Notes: generated from the sequence alone by a model not told the origin. Counted from the first letter of the stretch, positions 48,481 to 58,553 are shown. The stretch: 64,000 nt of DNA from Streptomyces apocyni (GCF_009739465.1 NZ_WHOM01000045.1:1-64000), one strand, 5' to 3'. Program-made: numbers and translations.

Positions 48481-49640
48481 GGCCCGTACGTATCGACGAC
48501 CTGCCCATCAGGGACGAGCTGCGCGGCAAGTCCCCCTACGGCGCGCCACAGCTCGACGTCCCCGTCCAGCTCAACACCAACGAGAACCCGTACCCGCTCC
48601 CCGAGCCGCTCGTCGAGCGCATCGCCGAGCGGGTCCGCGAAGCCGCCCGCGGCCTCAACCGCTACCCCGACCGGGACGCGGTCGAGCTCCGCACCGAGCT
48701 GGCCCGCTACCTCACCCGTACCGGTGGCCACCCGCTCACCCTGGCCCACGTCTGGGCGGCCAACGGCTCCAACGAAGTCCTCCAGCAACTGCTGCAGACC
48801 TTCGGCGGCCCCGGCCGCACCGCCATCGGCTTCGAGCCCTCGTACTCGATGCACGCGCTGATCTCGCGCGGCACCGGCACCGGCTGGATCTCCGGGCCCC
48901 GGCACGACGACTTCACGATCGACGTGGCCGCCGCCCAGCAGGCGATCACCGAGAACGCACCGAACGTCGTCTTCATCACCTCACCCAACAACCCCACCGG
49001 CACCGCCGTCGAGGCCGACACCGTCCTCGCGCTGTACGAGGCCGCCCAGGCGGCCGGGCCCGCGCTGGTCGTCGTCGACGAGGCGTACGTCGAGTTCAGC
49101 CACCGGCCCTCGCTGCTGCCCCTGCTCGAAGGCCGCCCGAACCTGGTCGTCTCGCGCACCATGTCCAAGGCCTTCGGCGCCGCCGGGCTGCGGCTCGGCT
49201 ATCTGGCCGCCGACCCGGCGGTCGTGGACGCCGTACAGCTGGTGCGCCTGCCGTACCACCTGTCGGCCGTCACGCAGGCCACCGCGCTGGCCGCCCTGGA
49301 GCACACCGACACGCTGCTCGGGTATGTCGACCAGCTCAAGAAGGAGCGGGACCGGCTGGTCACCGAGCTGCGCGCGATCGGCTGCGAGGTGACCGACTCC
49401 GACGCCAACTTCGTGCAGTTCGGGCGGTTCGACGACAGCCCCACCGCCTGGCGGCGGATCCTCGACCACGGAGTCCTGGTCCGTGACAACGGCGTACCGG
49501 GATGGCTGCGGGTCACCGCGGGCACCCCGGCCGAGAACGACGCGTTCCTTGACGCGGTACGCGCACTGATGACGGATCGCGGTACCGACCGCAGCACGGA
49601 ACGCAGCACAGAACGCAGCAAGAGGGAGCAGAGCGCATGA
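48477..49640 (+). CDS. hisC: Histidinol-phosphate aminotransferase HisC
   Basis: PLP enzyme converting imidazole-acetol phosphate and glutamate to histidinol phosphate. It is 387 aa from GTG 48477 (overlaps hisD stop); ATG 48459 is an in-frame alternative inside hisD. Motifs are [45 protein letters not shown] and the PLP lysine in [14 protein letters not shown] (Lys231). The C-terminus has a repeated [11 protein letters not shown] tail. The stop overlaps hisB. Confidence 0.96.
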   Translation: MRPVRIDDLPIRDELRGKSPYGAPQLDVPVQLNTNENPYPLPEPLVERIAERVREAARGLNRYPDRDAVELRTELARYLTRTGGHPLTLAHVWAANGSNEVLQQLLQTFGGPGRTAIGFEPSYSMHALISRGTGTGWISGPRHDDFTIDVAAAQQAITENAPNVVFITSPNNPTGTAVEADTVLALYEAAQAAGPALVVVDEAYVEFSHRPSLLPLLEGRPNLVVSRTMSKAFGAAGLRLGYLAADPAVVDAVQLVRLPYHLSAVTQATALAALEHTDTLLGYVDQLKKERDRLVTELRAIGCEVTDSDANFVQFGRFDDSPTAWRRILDHGVLVRDNGVPGWLRVTAGTPAENDAFLDAVRALMTDRGTDRSTERSTERSKREQSA

Positions 49641-50230
49641 GCCGCATCGGCCGTGTTGAGCGCACCACCAAGGAGACCTCCGTCGTCGTCGAGATCAACC
49701 TCGACGGCACCGGAAAGGTCGACGTGTCGACCGGAGTCGGCTTCTACGACCACATGCTGGACCAGCTCGGGCGGCACGGCCTCTTCGATCTGACGGTCAA
49801 GACCGAGGGCGACCTGCACATCGACTCGCACCACACCATCGAGGACACCGCCCTCGCCCTCGGCGCCGCCTTCAAGCAGGCGCTCGGCGACAAGGTCGGG
49901 ATCTACCGCTTCGGCAACTGCACCGTCCCGCTGGACGAGTCGCTCGCCCAGGTGACCGTCGACCTCTCCGGGCGCCCCTACCTGGTGCACACCGAGCCCG
50001 AGAAGATGGCGCCGATGATCGGCGAGTACGACACCACCATGACCCGGCACATCCTGGAGTCGTTCGTCGCCCAGGCGCAGGTCGCGCTGCACGTCCACGT
50101 GCCGTACGGACGTAACGCCCACCACATCGTGGAGTGCCAGTTCAAGGCGCTGGCCCGGGCCCTGCGCTACGCCAGCGAGCGTGACCCCCGCGCGGCCGGA
50201 ATCCTCCCGTCCACGAAGGGCGCGCTGTAA
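49637..50230 (+). CDS. hisB: Imidazoleglycerol-phosphate dehydratase HisB
   Basis: Dehydrates imidazoleglycerol phosphate to imidazole-acetol phosphate, a Mn-dependent enzyme. It is 197 aa, monofunctional (no phosphatase domain). [25 protein letters not shown] and the second half [15 protein letters not shown] hold the metal-binding His/Glu residues. Start ATG overlaps hisC. Confidence 0.97.
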   Translation: MSRIGRVERTTKETSVVVEINLDGTGKVDVSTGVGFYDHMLDQLGRHGLFDLTVKTEGDLHIDSHHTIEDTALALGAAFKQALGDKVGIYRFGNCTVPLDESLAQVTVDLSGRPYLVHTEPEKMAPMIGEYDTTMTRHILESFVAQAQVALHVHVPYGRNAHHIVECQFKALARALRYASERDPRAAGILPSTKGAL

Positions 50231-50234
50231 ATCC

Positions 50235-50399
50235 ATGAACGGTCTGTCCACCGCACTGATCTTCTTGGGGCTCTTCTTCCTCGGCGGAGTGATCTCCTTC
50301 ATCAAGCAGAAGCAGTCCACGAGCCTGATCGTCCTGGTGTCGATCGGCGCCGCGATGTGCCTCGGCGCGGGCATTCTCCAGCTGGAGGCGTTCCAGTGA
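50235..50399 (+). CDS. Small membrane protein, 54 aa, between hisB and hisH
   Basis: ATG 50235 to TGA 50397-50399. Two hydrophobic segments ([18 protein letters not shown] and [19 protein letters not shown]) are joined by a short basic turn (KQKQST). It starts 4 bp after hisB and overlaps the hisH GTG, so it is translated with the operon. It has no similarity to a biosynthetic enzyme; a conserved partner in Streptomyces his operons as I recall, function unknown. Confidence 0.85.
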   Translation: MNGLSTALIFLGLFFLGGVISFIKQKQSTSLIVLVSIGAAMCLGAGILQLEAFQ

Positions 50400-51049
50400 C
50401 CACGTCCGCCACCAAGTCCAAGCGCGTCGTCGTCTTCGACTACGGCTTCGGGAACGTACGCTCCGCCGAGCGTGCCCTGGCCCGGGTCGGCGCCGATGTC
50501 GAGATCACCCGCGACTACGAGAAGGCGATGAACGCCGACGGGCTCCTGGTCCCCGGTGTCGGCGCCTTCTCCGCCTGTATGCAGGGGCTGCGCGAGGCGC
50601 GCGGCGACTGGATCGTCGGGCGCCGGCTGTCCGGCGGCCGCCCGGTGATGGGCATCTGCGTCGGCATGCAGATCCTGTTCTCGCGCGGCATCGAGCACGG
50701 CGTCGAGGCCGAGGGCCTGGACGAGTGGCCCGGTACGGTCGGCCCGCTCAAGGCGCCGGTCGTCCCGCACATGGGCTGGAACACCGTCGACGCGCCCGCC
50801 GGGTCCCAGCTCTTCGCGGGCCTGGACGCCGACGCCCGCTACTACTTCGTGCACTCCTACGCGGTCCACGACTGGTCGCTGGAGATCACCAACCCCGCGA
50901 TGCGCGCCCCCAGCGTCAGCTGGACCACGCATGGCGAGCCCTTCGTCGCGGCCGTCGAGAACGGCCCGCTGTGGGCCACCCAGTTCCACCCCGAGAAGTC
51001 CGGCGACGCCGGAGCCCAGCTGCTGACCAACTGGATCGGAACGCTCTGA
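50396..51049 (+). CDS. hisH: Imidazole glycerol phosphate synthase glutaminase subunit HisH
   Basis: Glutamine amidotransferase subunit that gives ammonia to HisF. It is 217 aa with the class I triad: Cys88 in [11 protein letters not shown], and His/Glu in [16 protein letters not shown] 50396 overlaps the 54-aa gene; it gives [23 protein letters not shown]. The A of its TGA is the A of the hisA ATG. Confidence 0.97.
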   Translation: MTTSATKSKRVVVFDYGFGNVRSAERALARVGADVEITRDYEKAMNADGLLVPGVGAFSACMQGLREARGDWIVGRRLSGGRPVMGICVGMQILFSRGIEHGVEAEGLDEWPGTVGPLKAPVVPHMGWNTVDAPAGSQLFAGLDADARYYFVHSYAVHDWSLEITNPAMRAPSVSWTTHGEPFVAAVENGPLWATQFHPEKSGDAGAQLLTNWIGTL

Positions 51050-51774
51050 TGTCCAAGCTCGAATTGCTTCCCGCCGTCGACGTCCGCGACGGCCAGGCCG
51101 TCCGCCTGGTGCACGGCGAGTCCGGTACGGAGACCTCCTACGGCTCCCCGCTGGAGGCGGCCCTCGCCTGGCAGCGCTCCGGCGCCGAGTGGCTGCACCT
51201 GGTGGACCTGGACGCCGCGTTCGGCACCGGCGACAACCGCGCCCTGATCGCCGAGGTCGCCGGGGCCATGGACATCAAGGTCGAGCTGTCCGGCGGCATC
51301 CGCGACGACGACACGCTCGCCGCGGCCCTGGCCACCGGCTGCACCCGGGTCAACCTGGGCACCGCCGCCCTGGAGACCCCCGAGTGGGTCGCCAAGGTCA
51401 TCGCCGAGCACGGCGACAAGATCGCCGTCGGCCTGGACGTACGGGGCACGACCCTGCGCGGACGTGGCTGGACCCGCGACGGCGGCGACCTCTACGAGAC
51501 TCTGGAGCGCCTCAACTCCGAGGGCTGCGCCCGCTATGTCGTCACCGACATCGCCAAGGACGGCACCCTGCAGGGCCCCAACCTGGAGCTCCTGAAGAAC
51601 GTCTGCGCCGCCACCGACCGCCCGGTCGTCGCCTCCGGCGGCGTCTCCTCGCTGGACGACCTGCGGGCCATCGCCGCGCTTGTCCCGCAGGGCGTGGAGG
51701 GCTCCATCGTCGGCAAGGCGCTGTACGCCAAGGCGTTCACGCTGGAGGAAGCGCTGGAGGCAGTGTCGTCATGA
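51049..51774 (+). CDS. priA: Bifunctional HisA/TrpF-type isomerase PriA
   Basis: ProFAR isomerase of 241 aa, a (beta/alpha)8 barrel with the acid/base Asp residues in [13 protein letters not shown] (Asp near residue 11) and [11 protein letters not shown]. In Streptomyces and mycobacteria this protein (PriA) also performs the TrpF step of tryptophan synthesis; no separate trpF is seen here among the trp genes. Bifunctionality is inferred from the lineage and the missing trpF. Confidence 0.93.
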   Translation: MSKLELLPAVDVRDGQAVRLVHGESGTETSYGSPLEAALAWQRSGAEWLHLVDLDAAFGTGDNRALIAEVAGAMDIKVELSGGIRDDDTLAAALATGCTRVNLGTAALETPEWVAKVIAEHGDKIAVGLDVRGTTLRGRGWTRDGGDLYETLERLNSEGCARYVVTDIAKDGTLQGPNLELLKNVCAATDRPVVASGGVSSLDDLRAIAALVPQGVEGSIVGKALYAKAFTLEEALEAVSS

Positions 51775-52190
51775 CGTCCGATGCGGGTGCCAGTTCTGCC
51801 ATCCGGCGGGTGCAGAGCGGCAGCCCCTGGGAGGAGTCCTTCGGGTTCGCCCGCGCCGTCGCGGCGGGTGACCGGGTCGTCGTCGGCGGCACGACCTCGT
51901 TCGAGGGCCATGTGCTGCACGGCGAGGGCGACCCGTACGAGCAGGCCAGGGTGGCGTTCACCAACGCCCTGGACGCTCTGGGCGAGTTCGGGCTCGGGGC
52001 GGACTCGGTCATCCGCACCCGCATGTATCTGACCCACGCGCGCGACGTCGACGCGGTCGGGCGGGCGCACGGCGAGGTCTTCGACTCCGTACGTCCCGTG
52101 ACGACCATGGTCGTCGTGTCCGGCTTCGTCGACCCGCGCATCCTGGTCGAAGTGGAAGTCGAAGCATTCCGAGGAGCACAGCAGCCATGA
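51771..52190 (+). CDS. RidA family protein
   Basis: Product of 139 aa of the RidA/YjgF/UK114 family, which hydrolyses reactive enamines/imines from PLP enzymes and related reactions. Motifs are [61 protein letters not shown] (with the substrate-binding Arg and Glu). ATG overlaps the priA stop; the gene sits between priA and hisF. Subfamily may not be catalytically active RidA proper. Confidence 0.9.
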   Translation: MTSDAGASSAIRRVQSGSPWEESFGFARAVAAGDRVVVGGTTSFEGHVLHGEGDPYEQARVAFTNALDALGEFGLGADSVIRTRMYLTHARDVDAVGRAHGEVFDSVRPVTTMVVVSGFVDPRILVEVEVEAFRGAQQP

Positions 52191-52945
52191 CCCTGGCGGT
52201 ACGAGTCATCCCCTGCCTGGACGTGGACAACGGCCGGGTCGTCAAGGGCGTCAACTTCCAGAACCTGCGGGACGCGGGCGATCCCGTCGAGATGGCCAAG
52301 GTGTACGACGCCGAGGGCGCCGACGAACTCACCTTCCTGGACATCACGGCGTCCTCCGGCGACCGGGAGACCACCTACGACGTGGTGCGCCGCACCGCCG
52401 AGCAGGTCTTCATCCCGCTGACCGTCGGCGGCGGCGTACGCAGCGCCGACGACGTCGACAAGCTGCTGCGCGCGGGCGCCGACAAGGTCGGCGTGAACAC
52501 GGCCGCGATCGCCCGCCCCGACCTCATCCGGGAGATCGCCGAGCGCTTCGGGCGACAGGTCCTGGTGCTGTCGGTGGACGCGCGCCGTACCGAAGGCGGC
52601 GGGTCCTTCGAGGTGACGACCCACGGCGGACGCCGGGGCACCGGCATCGACGCCGTCGAGTGGGCCCACCAGGCCGCCGAGCTGGGCGCGGGCGAGATCC
52701 TGCTCAACTCCATGGACGCGGACGGCACCAAGGACGGCTACGACCTCGAGCTGATCTCGGCGGTTCGGGCGCAGGTCACCATCCCGGTGATCGCGTCCGG
52801 GGGAGCGGGGCGGCTGGCCGACTTCCCGCCCGCGATCGCGTCCGGCGCCGATGCCGTACTCGCCGCGTCCGTCTTCCACTTCGGCGACCTGCGGATCGGC
52901 GAGGTCAAGCAGACGCTGCGCGCGGCGGGCCACCCGGTGCGCTGA
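52187..52945 (+). CDS. hisF: Imidazole glycerol phosphate synthase cyclase subunit HisF
   Basis: Cyclase that joins ammonia from HisH to make imidazoleglycerol phosphate and AICAR. It is 252 aa, (beta/alpha)8 barrel: [19 protein letters not shown] (Asp catalytic), [41 protein letters not shown] (Asp catalytic). Overlaps the ridA gene (ATGA). Last gene of this his block; hisI is 3.7 kb further on. Confidence 0.97.
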   Translation: MTLAVRVIPCLDVDNGRVVKGVNFQNLRDAGDPVEMAKVYDAEGADELTFLDITASSGDRETTYDVVRRTAEQVFIPLTVGGGVRSADDVDKLLRAGADKVGVNTAAIARPDLIREIAERFGRQVLVLSVDARRTEGGGSFEVTTHGGRRGTGIDAVEWAHQAAELGAGEILLNSMDADGTKDGYDLELISAVRAQVTIPVIASGGAGRLADFPPAIASGADAVLAASVFHFGDLRIGEVKQTLRAAGHPVR

Positions 52946-52952
52946 CGAGGTG

Positions 52953-53001
52953 ACCGTGCCGTCTGCCCCGGGGGTCTGCGTCTCGGGGCAGACGGCACGG
53001 T
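52953..53001. terminator. Bidirectional terminator between hisF and the ketopantoate reductase-like gene
   Basis: A perfect 18-bp stem (52953-52970 with 52984-53001) with a 13-nt loop lies 7 bp after hisF and 3 bp from the convergent gene stop. Confidence 0.88.
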
Positions 53002-53004
53002 GGT

Positions 53005-53928
53005 TCAACCACCCAGCGCCGCCACCAGCTTCGCCGTCACCGGCACATCGACCCCCTGCCGCGCGGCCTCGCGCAGCAGCGCCCCGCCGATCGCGTCGAC
53101 CTCCAGCGGCCGCCCCGCTGCGGCGTCCCGCTGCATCGAGGACCGCATGCCCTCCGGGGCTTCGTCGAGGAACGCGAGTACAGCGTCGGTGTCGACCTCC
53201 GCGCCGATCCCGTCCGCGACCTGCTTGAACTCCTCCAGTACCGCGAGAAGTTCGCTCCGGTGCGCGTCGCGCACGCCGCCGATCGGCACCTCGTACCGCG
53301 TCGTGAGCAGCGCCAACGGCAGCAGCATCGACAACTTGCCCCAGAGCATCGACCGCTCGCTGTGACACAGGGTGGTGGCGAAACCGGCCGCGTCCAGAAC
53401 GTACGCGAGCGCCTCCACGCGCGCGTGGGGCGCGGTGTCGCTGGCCACCTCGACCCGGGCGAACGGCGTCGCGTGCTCGATGACGCCGGGCGCGGTGCGG
53501 GTCGACTCGGCCCGGATGGTCCCCGGCACCACCTGCTGGGCCGGATAGCGCTCGCGCAGCACGGCGGGGTGCTCGACGCCGTTGAGCAGCGGCATCAGCA
53601 GCGCGTCACCGACGACGTGCGGCGGTACGCGGTCGAGCGCGGCCCTTAGCGCGGTCTCCTTGGGCGCGACGATCACCGCGTCGACGGACTCCCGCAGCCG
53701 CGTGTCCGCCTCCACCGGCACGGTGAAGTCGCCGAACTTCCCGCTGCGCAGGGTCAGCCCCTGCTCGTTGAGCGCGGCGGCGGTCTCCTCGCGGGCCAGA
53801 CAAATAACCCGGTGACCAGCGCGGGCCAGAAGAGCGGCGGCGAGACCACCGATACCGCCGGGCCCGAGCACGGCCACGGTCCAGGGTGCGGAGTTCTTGA
53901 TCATGCCAGCAGGCTGCCAGAAATTCAT
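53005..53928 (-). CDS. 2-dehydropantoate 2-reductase family protein
   Basis: Product of 307 aa. The N-terminal Rossmann motif VAVLGPGGIGGLAAALLARAG, the Lys in KETALRAAL and Asn in LLNGVEH, and the helical C-terminal domain (LWGKLSMLLPLALLTTRY ... GMRSSMQRDAAAGRPLEVDAIGG) match ApbA/PanE, which reduces ketopantoate with NADPH in pantothenate synthesis. Many members have other substrates, so panE is not claimed. ATG 53904 (MIKNSAPWTV) is an alternative start, eight codons in. It is divergent from the ArsR-type gene. Confidence 0.85.
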   Translation of the reverse strand: MNFWQPAGMIKNSAPWTVAVLGPGGIGGLAAALLARAGHRVICLAREETAAALNEQGLTLRSGKFGDFTVPVEADTRLRESVDAVIVAPKETALRAALDRVPPHVVGDALLMPLLNGVEHPAVLRERYPAQQVVPGTIRAESTRTAPGVIEHATPFARVEVASDTAPHARVEALAYVLDAAGFATTLCHSERSMLWGKLSMLLPLALLTTRYEVPIGGVRDAHRSELLAVLEEFKQVADGIGAEVDTDAVLAFLDEAPEGMRSSMQRDAAAGRPLEVDAIGGALLREAARQGVDVPVTAKLVAALGG

Positions 53929-53986
53929 TCACGGCGGGGCCCCGTTGCCGCTACGTGAGACACGCCACGATGAATCGTGCAGTTTT

Positions 53987-53998
53987 TATTGCGCAATA
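53987..53998. promoter_or_regulatory. 12-bp palindrome TATTGCGCAATA (putative ArsR-type operator)
   Basis: A perfect palindrome in an unusually AT-rich stretch (53979-54012) about 26 bp before the regulator start. TACGGT (54012-54017) lies 6 nt before the ATG and is a likely leaderless -10. The palindrome would sit near the -35, a typical autoregulatory place. Confidence 0.6.
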
Positions 53999-54023
53999 TT
54001 TCTTTCGTATCTACGGTGTGCGC

Positions 54024-54611
54024 ATGGCCGATCACCAGACCCGCAGGATCACGGACCTCGGCACCCTCAAGGCCCTCGGGCATCCGCTGCGCATCCAGCT
54101 CTACCGCGCGCTCTTCGTGGCCCGCACCGCCACCGCCTCGCAACTCGCCGAGCAGGTCGACGAGGCCGTCTCGCTGGTCAGCTACCACCTGCGCAAGCTG
54201 GCCGAGCACGGCCTCATCGAACCGGCCGAGCCCCAAGGTGCCGACGGGCGTGAGCGATGGTGGCAGCCCGCTCAGGAGACCGTCACCATCCGCCACGAGG
54301 ACGTCAGGAACGCGCCAGAGAAGCTGGCCGCCCAGTCCGCCGTCCGACACCTCTACTTCGAGCAGCGAGTAGACCTCTTCAAGCGGCATCTCGCCGAGAC
54401 CGAGTCCTGGGACGCCTCCTGGCGCACCGCCGTCGTCGACTCCGAGTACCTCCCCCGACTCACCGCGGACGAACTCAAGGAACTGGGCGACGCGTTGCAC
54501 GCCCTGATCAAGAAGTACGACGCCCGCGCGCGGGCCGCCGAAGCGGCTGGCGACACCGAAGGGCGCGAGAACGTCGCGGTGCACCTGTACGGCTTCCCGT
54601 TCCGGACCTGA
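54024..54611 (+). CDS. ArsR-type winged-helix transcriptional regulator
   Basis: Product of 195 aa. An N-terminal HTH_20/ArsR-like domain (LGTLKALGHPLRIQLYRALFVARTATASQLAEQVDEAVSL then VSYHLRKLAEHGLIEPAE) is followed by an alpha-helical C-terminus (EKLAAQSAVRHLYFEQRV, SEYLPRLTADELKELGDALHALI) for dimerisation/ligand sensing; no metal-site cysteines. ATG 54024. It precedes the MFS gene by 10 bp, suggesting that it controls it. Confidence 0.9.
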   Translation: MADHQTRRITDLGTLKALGHPLRIQLYRALFVARTATASQLAEQVDEAVSLVSYHLRKLAEHGLIEPAEPQGADGRERWWQPAQETVTIRHEDVRNAPEKLAAQSAVRHLYFEQRVDLFKRHLAETESWDASWRTAVVDSEYLPRLTADELKELGDALHALIKKYDARARAAEAAGDTEGRENVAVHLYGFPFRT

Positions 54612-54621
54612 GAGGACTTCC

Positions 54622-55869
54622 GTGGCCACCACCCACACCGGCCCGGCCGCGCCCGCCACCGAGCGACCCGCCCACCGGGACGGTAACGTCCTGCGCTGGC
54701 TGGGCGGTTACACCACCTCGACGGCGGGCGACGCCCTCTACTTCCTCGCCCTCGCCTGGGCTGCGGCTCGCGAGGGCAGTGCTACCCAGGCCGGTCTGGT
54801 GCTCGCCGTCGCCGCCGTACCGCGCGCCCTGTTCATGCTCGGTGGCGGGGTCATCGCCGACCGCTATGGGCCGCGCCGGATCGTCATCGCCAGCGACGCC
54901 GTACGCTGCCTGGTCGTCCTCGGCGTCGCCGCCCTGCTGCTTCTCGCCACGCCCGGCATCTGGCTGCTCGTCGCACTGGCCCTGGTCTTCGGCGTCGTCG
55001 ACGCGCTGTTCCTGCCCGCCGTCGGCGCCCTGCCGCCGCGTATCACCACACCGGGCCAGCTCGCCAGGGTCCAGGGCATGCGGGGGATCGCGGCCCGGAT
55101 CGCGCTGATCACCGGGCCGCCGCTGGGCGGACTGCTGCTCGCGCTTGGCGGCTCGGCCGCGGCGTTCGGCGCGGCTGGTGTGCTCTTCGCCGTGTCGCTC
55201 CTGCTCTTACTCGCCGTACGGGTCCGGCCAGGGCCCGTGCGGGACGGGGGAGAGGGGCGTACGGCGTGGCGTCAACTCGGGGACGGGCTGCGGTACATCC
55301 GTCGCCACCCGGTACTCGCCCCGCTCGTCGCCGCGACGGCGGTCGCCGAACTGGGCTTCGCCGGGCCCGGCAACATCGGCCTGGTTCTGCTCGTCCAGGA
55401 GCGGGGCTGGAGCGCCGCGGCGTTCGGCTGGATCATCGCCGGGTTCGGCGGGGGCGCGGCGGCCGCGTCGCTGTTGATCGCCGTGCGCGGGCGGATACCG
55501 CGCGCCGGGGCCGTGCAGGCCTGGGCGTGGCTGCTTGGCGGCTGCGCGCTCACCGGGGTCGCCCTCGCGCCGACGGTGCCGCTCGCGGTGGCCGCGAGCG
55601 CGGCGGTGGGGCTGGTGCTTGGCCTCGTCGGTGCCCTGGTCGGGGCGCTGCTGCAAACCTCGTGCGACCCCGCCTACCTGGGCCGGGTCACCTCGGTCTA
55701 CACCCTCTGCGCACTGGGCCTGTCACCGCTGACGTATCCGGTGGTGGGCGCCGCGATCGGCGCCTGGGGCACCACGCCGGTGTTCGCCGCCGGGAGCGCG
55801 CTCTGTGCGGTCGGTGGTCTCGCCGGGCTGCTGTTCGCCCCGCTGCGCCGGGCAGAACTGCCGCGCTGA
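54622..55869 (+). CDS. MFS transporter
   Basis: Product of 415 aa with about 12 membrane segments. The loop motif GGGVIADRYGPRRIVIASD (between segments 2 and 3), and the enterobactin-exporter-like layout (TSTAGDALYFLALAWAAA, LARVQGMRGIAARIALITGPPLGG) indicate a drug/metabolite efflux protein of the MFS-3/EntS type. GTG 54622 follows GAGAGGAC. In an operon with the regulator. Confidence 0.92.
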   Translation: MATTHTGPAAPATERPAHRDGNVLRWLGGYTTSTAGDALYFLALAWAAAREGSATQAGLVLAVAAVPRALFMLGGGVIADRYGPRRIVIASDAVRCLVVLGVAALLLLATPGIWLLVALALVFGVVDALFLPAVGALPPRITTPGQLARVQGMRGIAARIALITGPPLGGLLLALGGSAAAFGAAGVLFAVSLLLLLAVRVRPGPVRDGGEGRTAWRQLGDGLRYIRRHPVLAPLVAATAVAELGFAGPGNIGLVLLVQERGWSAAAFGWIIAGFGGGAAAASLLIAVRGRIPRAGAVQAWAWLLGGCALTGVALAPTVPLAVAASAAVGLVLGLVGALVGALLQTSCDPAYLGRVTSVYTLCALGLSPLTYPVVGAAIGAWGTTPVFAAGSALCAVGGLAGLLFAPLRRAELPR

Positions 55870-55909
55870 GTGCGCCCCGTACCGCCGCTGCGTACCGCCG
55901 CTTCGCGCG

Positions 55910-56545
55910 TCAGAGACCGAGCTGCTTCGCGCCGTGCAGCTTCTCGATGGCGTCCTTGTCACCCTCCTGCTGCACATCCGCCACGTCCTGCCGCCCGAAG
56001 GCGAACATCGTCAGCTCGCCCGGCTCACCGGTCACCGTGACGACCGGGGTGCCCTTGTGGCCGACCGCCGTCTGGCCGTTCGGGCGGCGCAGCACCAGAC
56101 CGACCGGAACGCCCCGGCACAGCACCCGGGCCGCCTTCTCCAGCCGGGACCACAGAGCTTCGCTGAAGACCGGGTCAAGCTCGCGCGGCGTCCAGTCCTC
56201 CTGGGCGCGGCGTACGTCCTCGGCGTGCACATAGAACTCGACGGCGTTCGCCGCCTCGTCCACCTGCTTCAGGGCGTACGGGGAGAAGCGCGGCGGTCCC
56301 GTACGGATGAGCTGGATCAGCTCCTCGTACGGCTTCTCGGCGAACTCGGCCTGCACCCGCTTCAGCCGGTCGGCCAGCGCCTTGATGAGGATTCCGCCCG
56401 CGGCGTCCGCGCGTCGTTCGCGCACCACCACATGCGCGGCCAGATCCCTGGTGTTCCAGTCATCGCACAGGGTCGGGGCATCAGGTCCGGCCGCCTCCAA
56501 CAGATCGGCGAGGAGCAGCCGTTCACGCTTCGCATGGGTCGACAT
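55910..56545 (-). CDS. TIGR03085 / maleylpyruvate isomerase-type protein
   Basis: Product of 211 aa with a DinB-like N-terminal helical bundle (RERLLLADLLEAAGPDAPTLCDDWNTRDLAAHVVVRERRADAAG), the metal-binding His/Asp arrangement of the mycothiol-dependent maleylpyruvate isomerase superfamily, and FYVHAEDVRRAQEDW. ATG 56543-56545 is preceded at 7 nt by TAGGCT (complement of 56553-56558), a leaderless pattern. Substrate unknown; may use mycothiol. Confidence 0.82.
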   Translation of the reverse strand: MSTHAKRERLLLADLLEAAGPDAPTLCDDWNTRDLAAHVVVRERRADAAGGILIKALADRLKRVQAEFAEKPYEELIQLIRTGPPRFSPYALKQVDEAANAVEFYVHAEDVRRAQEDWTPRELDPVFSEALWSRLEKAARVLCRGVPVGLVLRRPNGQTAVGHKGTPVVTVTGEPGELTMFAFGRQDVADVQQEGDKDAIEKLHGAKQLGL

Positions 56546-56673
56546 GACCGCAAGCCTACGACCGTACCGCCCGGTCTGCCACGCCGCCACGCCTCAACGC
56601 CGGTGTGCCGCTGACGGTGTCCGCTGAGTGGACATCGCCCTGTGGCGCCCGACCCATCGCGCACAATGGGCAC

Positions 56674-57042
56674 ATGACCAGCACGCCCTCACAGTCGAGC
56701 CACCTGGACCCGGAGATCGCCGCGCGCCTCAAGCGCAGCGCCGACGGGCTCGTCCCCGCCATCGCCCAGCAGTACGACACCGGCGAGGTGCTGATGCTGG
56801 GCTGGATGGACGACGAGGCCCTGCATCGCACGCTGACCAGCGGGCGCTGTACGTACTGGTCGCGCAGCCGCGGCGAGTACTGGGTCAAGGGCGATACGTC
56901 CGGCCACGTCCAGCACGTCAAGTCGGTCGCCCTGGACTGCGACGCGGACACCGTCCTGGTCAAGGTCGACCAGGTCGGCGCCGCCTGTCACACGGGGGCC
57001 CGTACCTGCTTTGACGTCGATGTGCTGCCGCTCGGTCAGTAG
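56674..57042 (+). CDS. hisI: Phosphoribosyl-AMP cyclohydrolase HisI
   Basis: Opens the purine ring of PR-AMP, third step of histidine synthesis. It is 122 aa, cyclohydrolase only (no HisE part). [33 protein letters not shown], the metal ligands in [14 protein letters not shown] and CHTGARTCF are present. ATG 56674 is preceded by CACAAT (56662-56667) at 6 nt, a leaderless start. Separate from the main his operon and next to trpE. Confidence 0.96.
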   Translation: MTSTPSQSSHLDPEIAARLKRSADGLVPAIAQQYDTGEVLMLGWMDDEALHRTLTSGRCTYWSRSRGEYWVKGDTSGHVQHVKSVALDCDADTVLVKVDQVGAACHTGARTCFDVDVLPLGQ

Positions 57043-57053
57043 GGTCGGCTGCC

Positions 57054-58553
57054 ATGGATCTCGAGACCTTCCGCAAACTCGCCAGCGACCGCCGTGTCAT
57101 CCCCGTCAGCCGACGGCTCCTCGCCGACGGTGACACGCCCGTAGGCCTCTACCGCAAGCTGGCCGCGGAGCGCCCCGGCACCTTTCTGCTGGAGTCGGCG
57201 GAGAACGGCCGCTCCTGGTCCCGCTACTCCTTCATCGGCGTACGCAGCGCCGCGACCCTGACCGAGCGGGACGGCCAGACGCACTGGGAGGGCACCCCGC
57301 CCGTCGGCGTCCCCGTCGACGGCGACCCGCTGGCGGCCCTGCGCGCCACCGTCCAGGCCCTGCACACCCCGCATGACCTGGTCGGGGACAGCGCGGACGG
57401 ACTGCCGCCGTTCACCGGCGGCATGGTCGGCTATCTCGGGTACGACATCGTGCGCCGCCTGGAGAAGATCGGCCCCGGCGAGCGGGACGACCTGAAGCTG
57501 CCCGAGCTGACCATGCTGCTCACCAGCGACCTCGCCGTACTCGACCACTTCAGCGGCTCGGTCGTGCTGATCGCCAACGCCATCAACCACAACGACCTGG
57601 AGACCGGCGTCGACGAGGCGTACGCGGACGCGATCGCCCGGCTCGACGCCATGCAGGCTGATCTCGCCCGCCCGGTGCCCCAGCAGCCCGCGGTGCTGCC
57701 GCCGTCTGAGCTGCCGGAGTTCTCCGCCCTGTGGGGTGGCGCGGACTACCAGGCGACCGTCGAGGACATCAAGGAGCGCATCCGCGCGGGCGAGGCCTTC
57801 CAGGTGGTGCCGTCCCAGCGCTTCGAGGCGCCGTGTCACGCCAGCGCCCTCGACGTCTACCGGGTCCTGCGGGCCACCAACCCCTCGCCGTATATGTACC
57901 TCTTCCGCTTCGACGGCTTCGACGTGGTCGGGTCAAGCCCGGAGGCGCTGGTCAAGGTCGAGGACGGGCGCGCGATGGTGCACCCGATCGCCGGGACCCG
58001 GCCACGCGGCGCGACCCCGCGCGAGGACGCCGAGCTGGCGGACGAACTGCTCGCCGACCCCAAGGAGCGCGCCGAGCACCTGATGCTCGTCGACCTCGGA
58101 CGCAACGACCTCGGGCGGGTCTGCGAGCCGGGCTCCGTCGAGGTCGTCGACTTCATGTCCATCGAGCGGTACTCGCATGTGATGCACATCGTCTCCACCG
58201 TCACCGGCAAGGTCAGCGAAGACCGCACGGCCTTCGACGTGCTGACCGCCTGCTTCCCCGCGGGCACCCTCTCCGGCGCCCCCAAGCCCCGGGCGATGCA
58301 GATCATCGACGAGGTGGAGCCTTCACGGCGCGGCTTGTACGGCGGCTGCGTCGGCTATCTGGACTTCGCGGGCGACTCCGACACCGCCATCGCCATCCGC
58401 ACCGCCCTGCTCCGCGACGGCACCGCGTACGTCCAGGCCGGGGCGGGCGTTGTCGCCGACTCCGACCCGGTCGCCGAGGACACCGAGTGCCGCAACAAGG
58501 CGGCGGCGGTGCTGCGCGCGGTGCACACGGCTGGGCGCCTGTACGACGCGTAG
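57054..58553 (+). CDS. trpE: Anthranilate synthase component I TrpE
   Basis: Makes anthranilate from chorismate with ammonia supplied by TrpG (not in the window). It is 499 aa. Feedback site [18 protein letters not shown] near residue 42, and catalytic [45 protein letters not shown] and [28 protein letters not shown] (57041-57046) lies 7 nt before the ATG, overlapping the hisI stop, so it may have its own leaderless promoter. No Trp-rich leader peptide or attenuator is present, unlike some other Streptomyces trpE genes. Confidence 0.97.
   Translation: MDLETFRKLASDRRVIPVSRRLLADGDTPVGLYRKLAAERPGTFLLESAENGRSWSRYSFIGVRSAATLTERDGQTHWEGTPPVGVPVDGDPLAALRATVQALHTPHDLVGDSADGLPPFTGGMVGYLGYDIVRRLEKIGPGERDDLKLPELTMLLTSDLAVLDHFSGSVVLIANAINHNDLETGVDEAYADAIARLDAMQADLARPVPQQPAVLPPSELPEFSALWGGADYQATVEDIKERIRAGEAFQVVPSQRFEAPCHASALDVYRVLRATNPSPYMYLFRFDGFDVVGSSPEALVKVEDGRAMVHPIAGTRPRGATPREDAELADELLADPKERAEHLMLVDLGRNDLGRVCEPGSVEVVDFMSIERYSHVMHIVSTVTGKVSEDRTAFDVLTACFPAGTLSGAPKPRAMQIIDEVEPSRRGLYGGCVGYLDFAGDSDTAIAIRTALLRDGTAYVQAGAGVVADSDPVAEDTECRNKAAAVLRAVHTAGRLYDA

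Noticed and set aside
57043..57053. Attenuator before trpE
   Set aside because: Only 11 bp separate hisI and trpE, no space for a leader.
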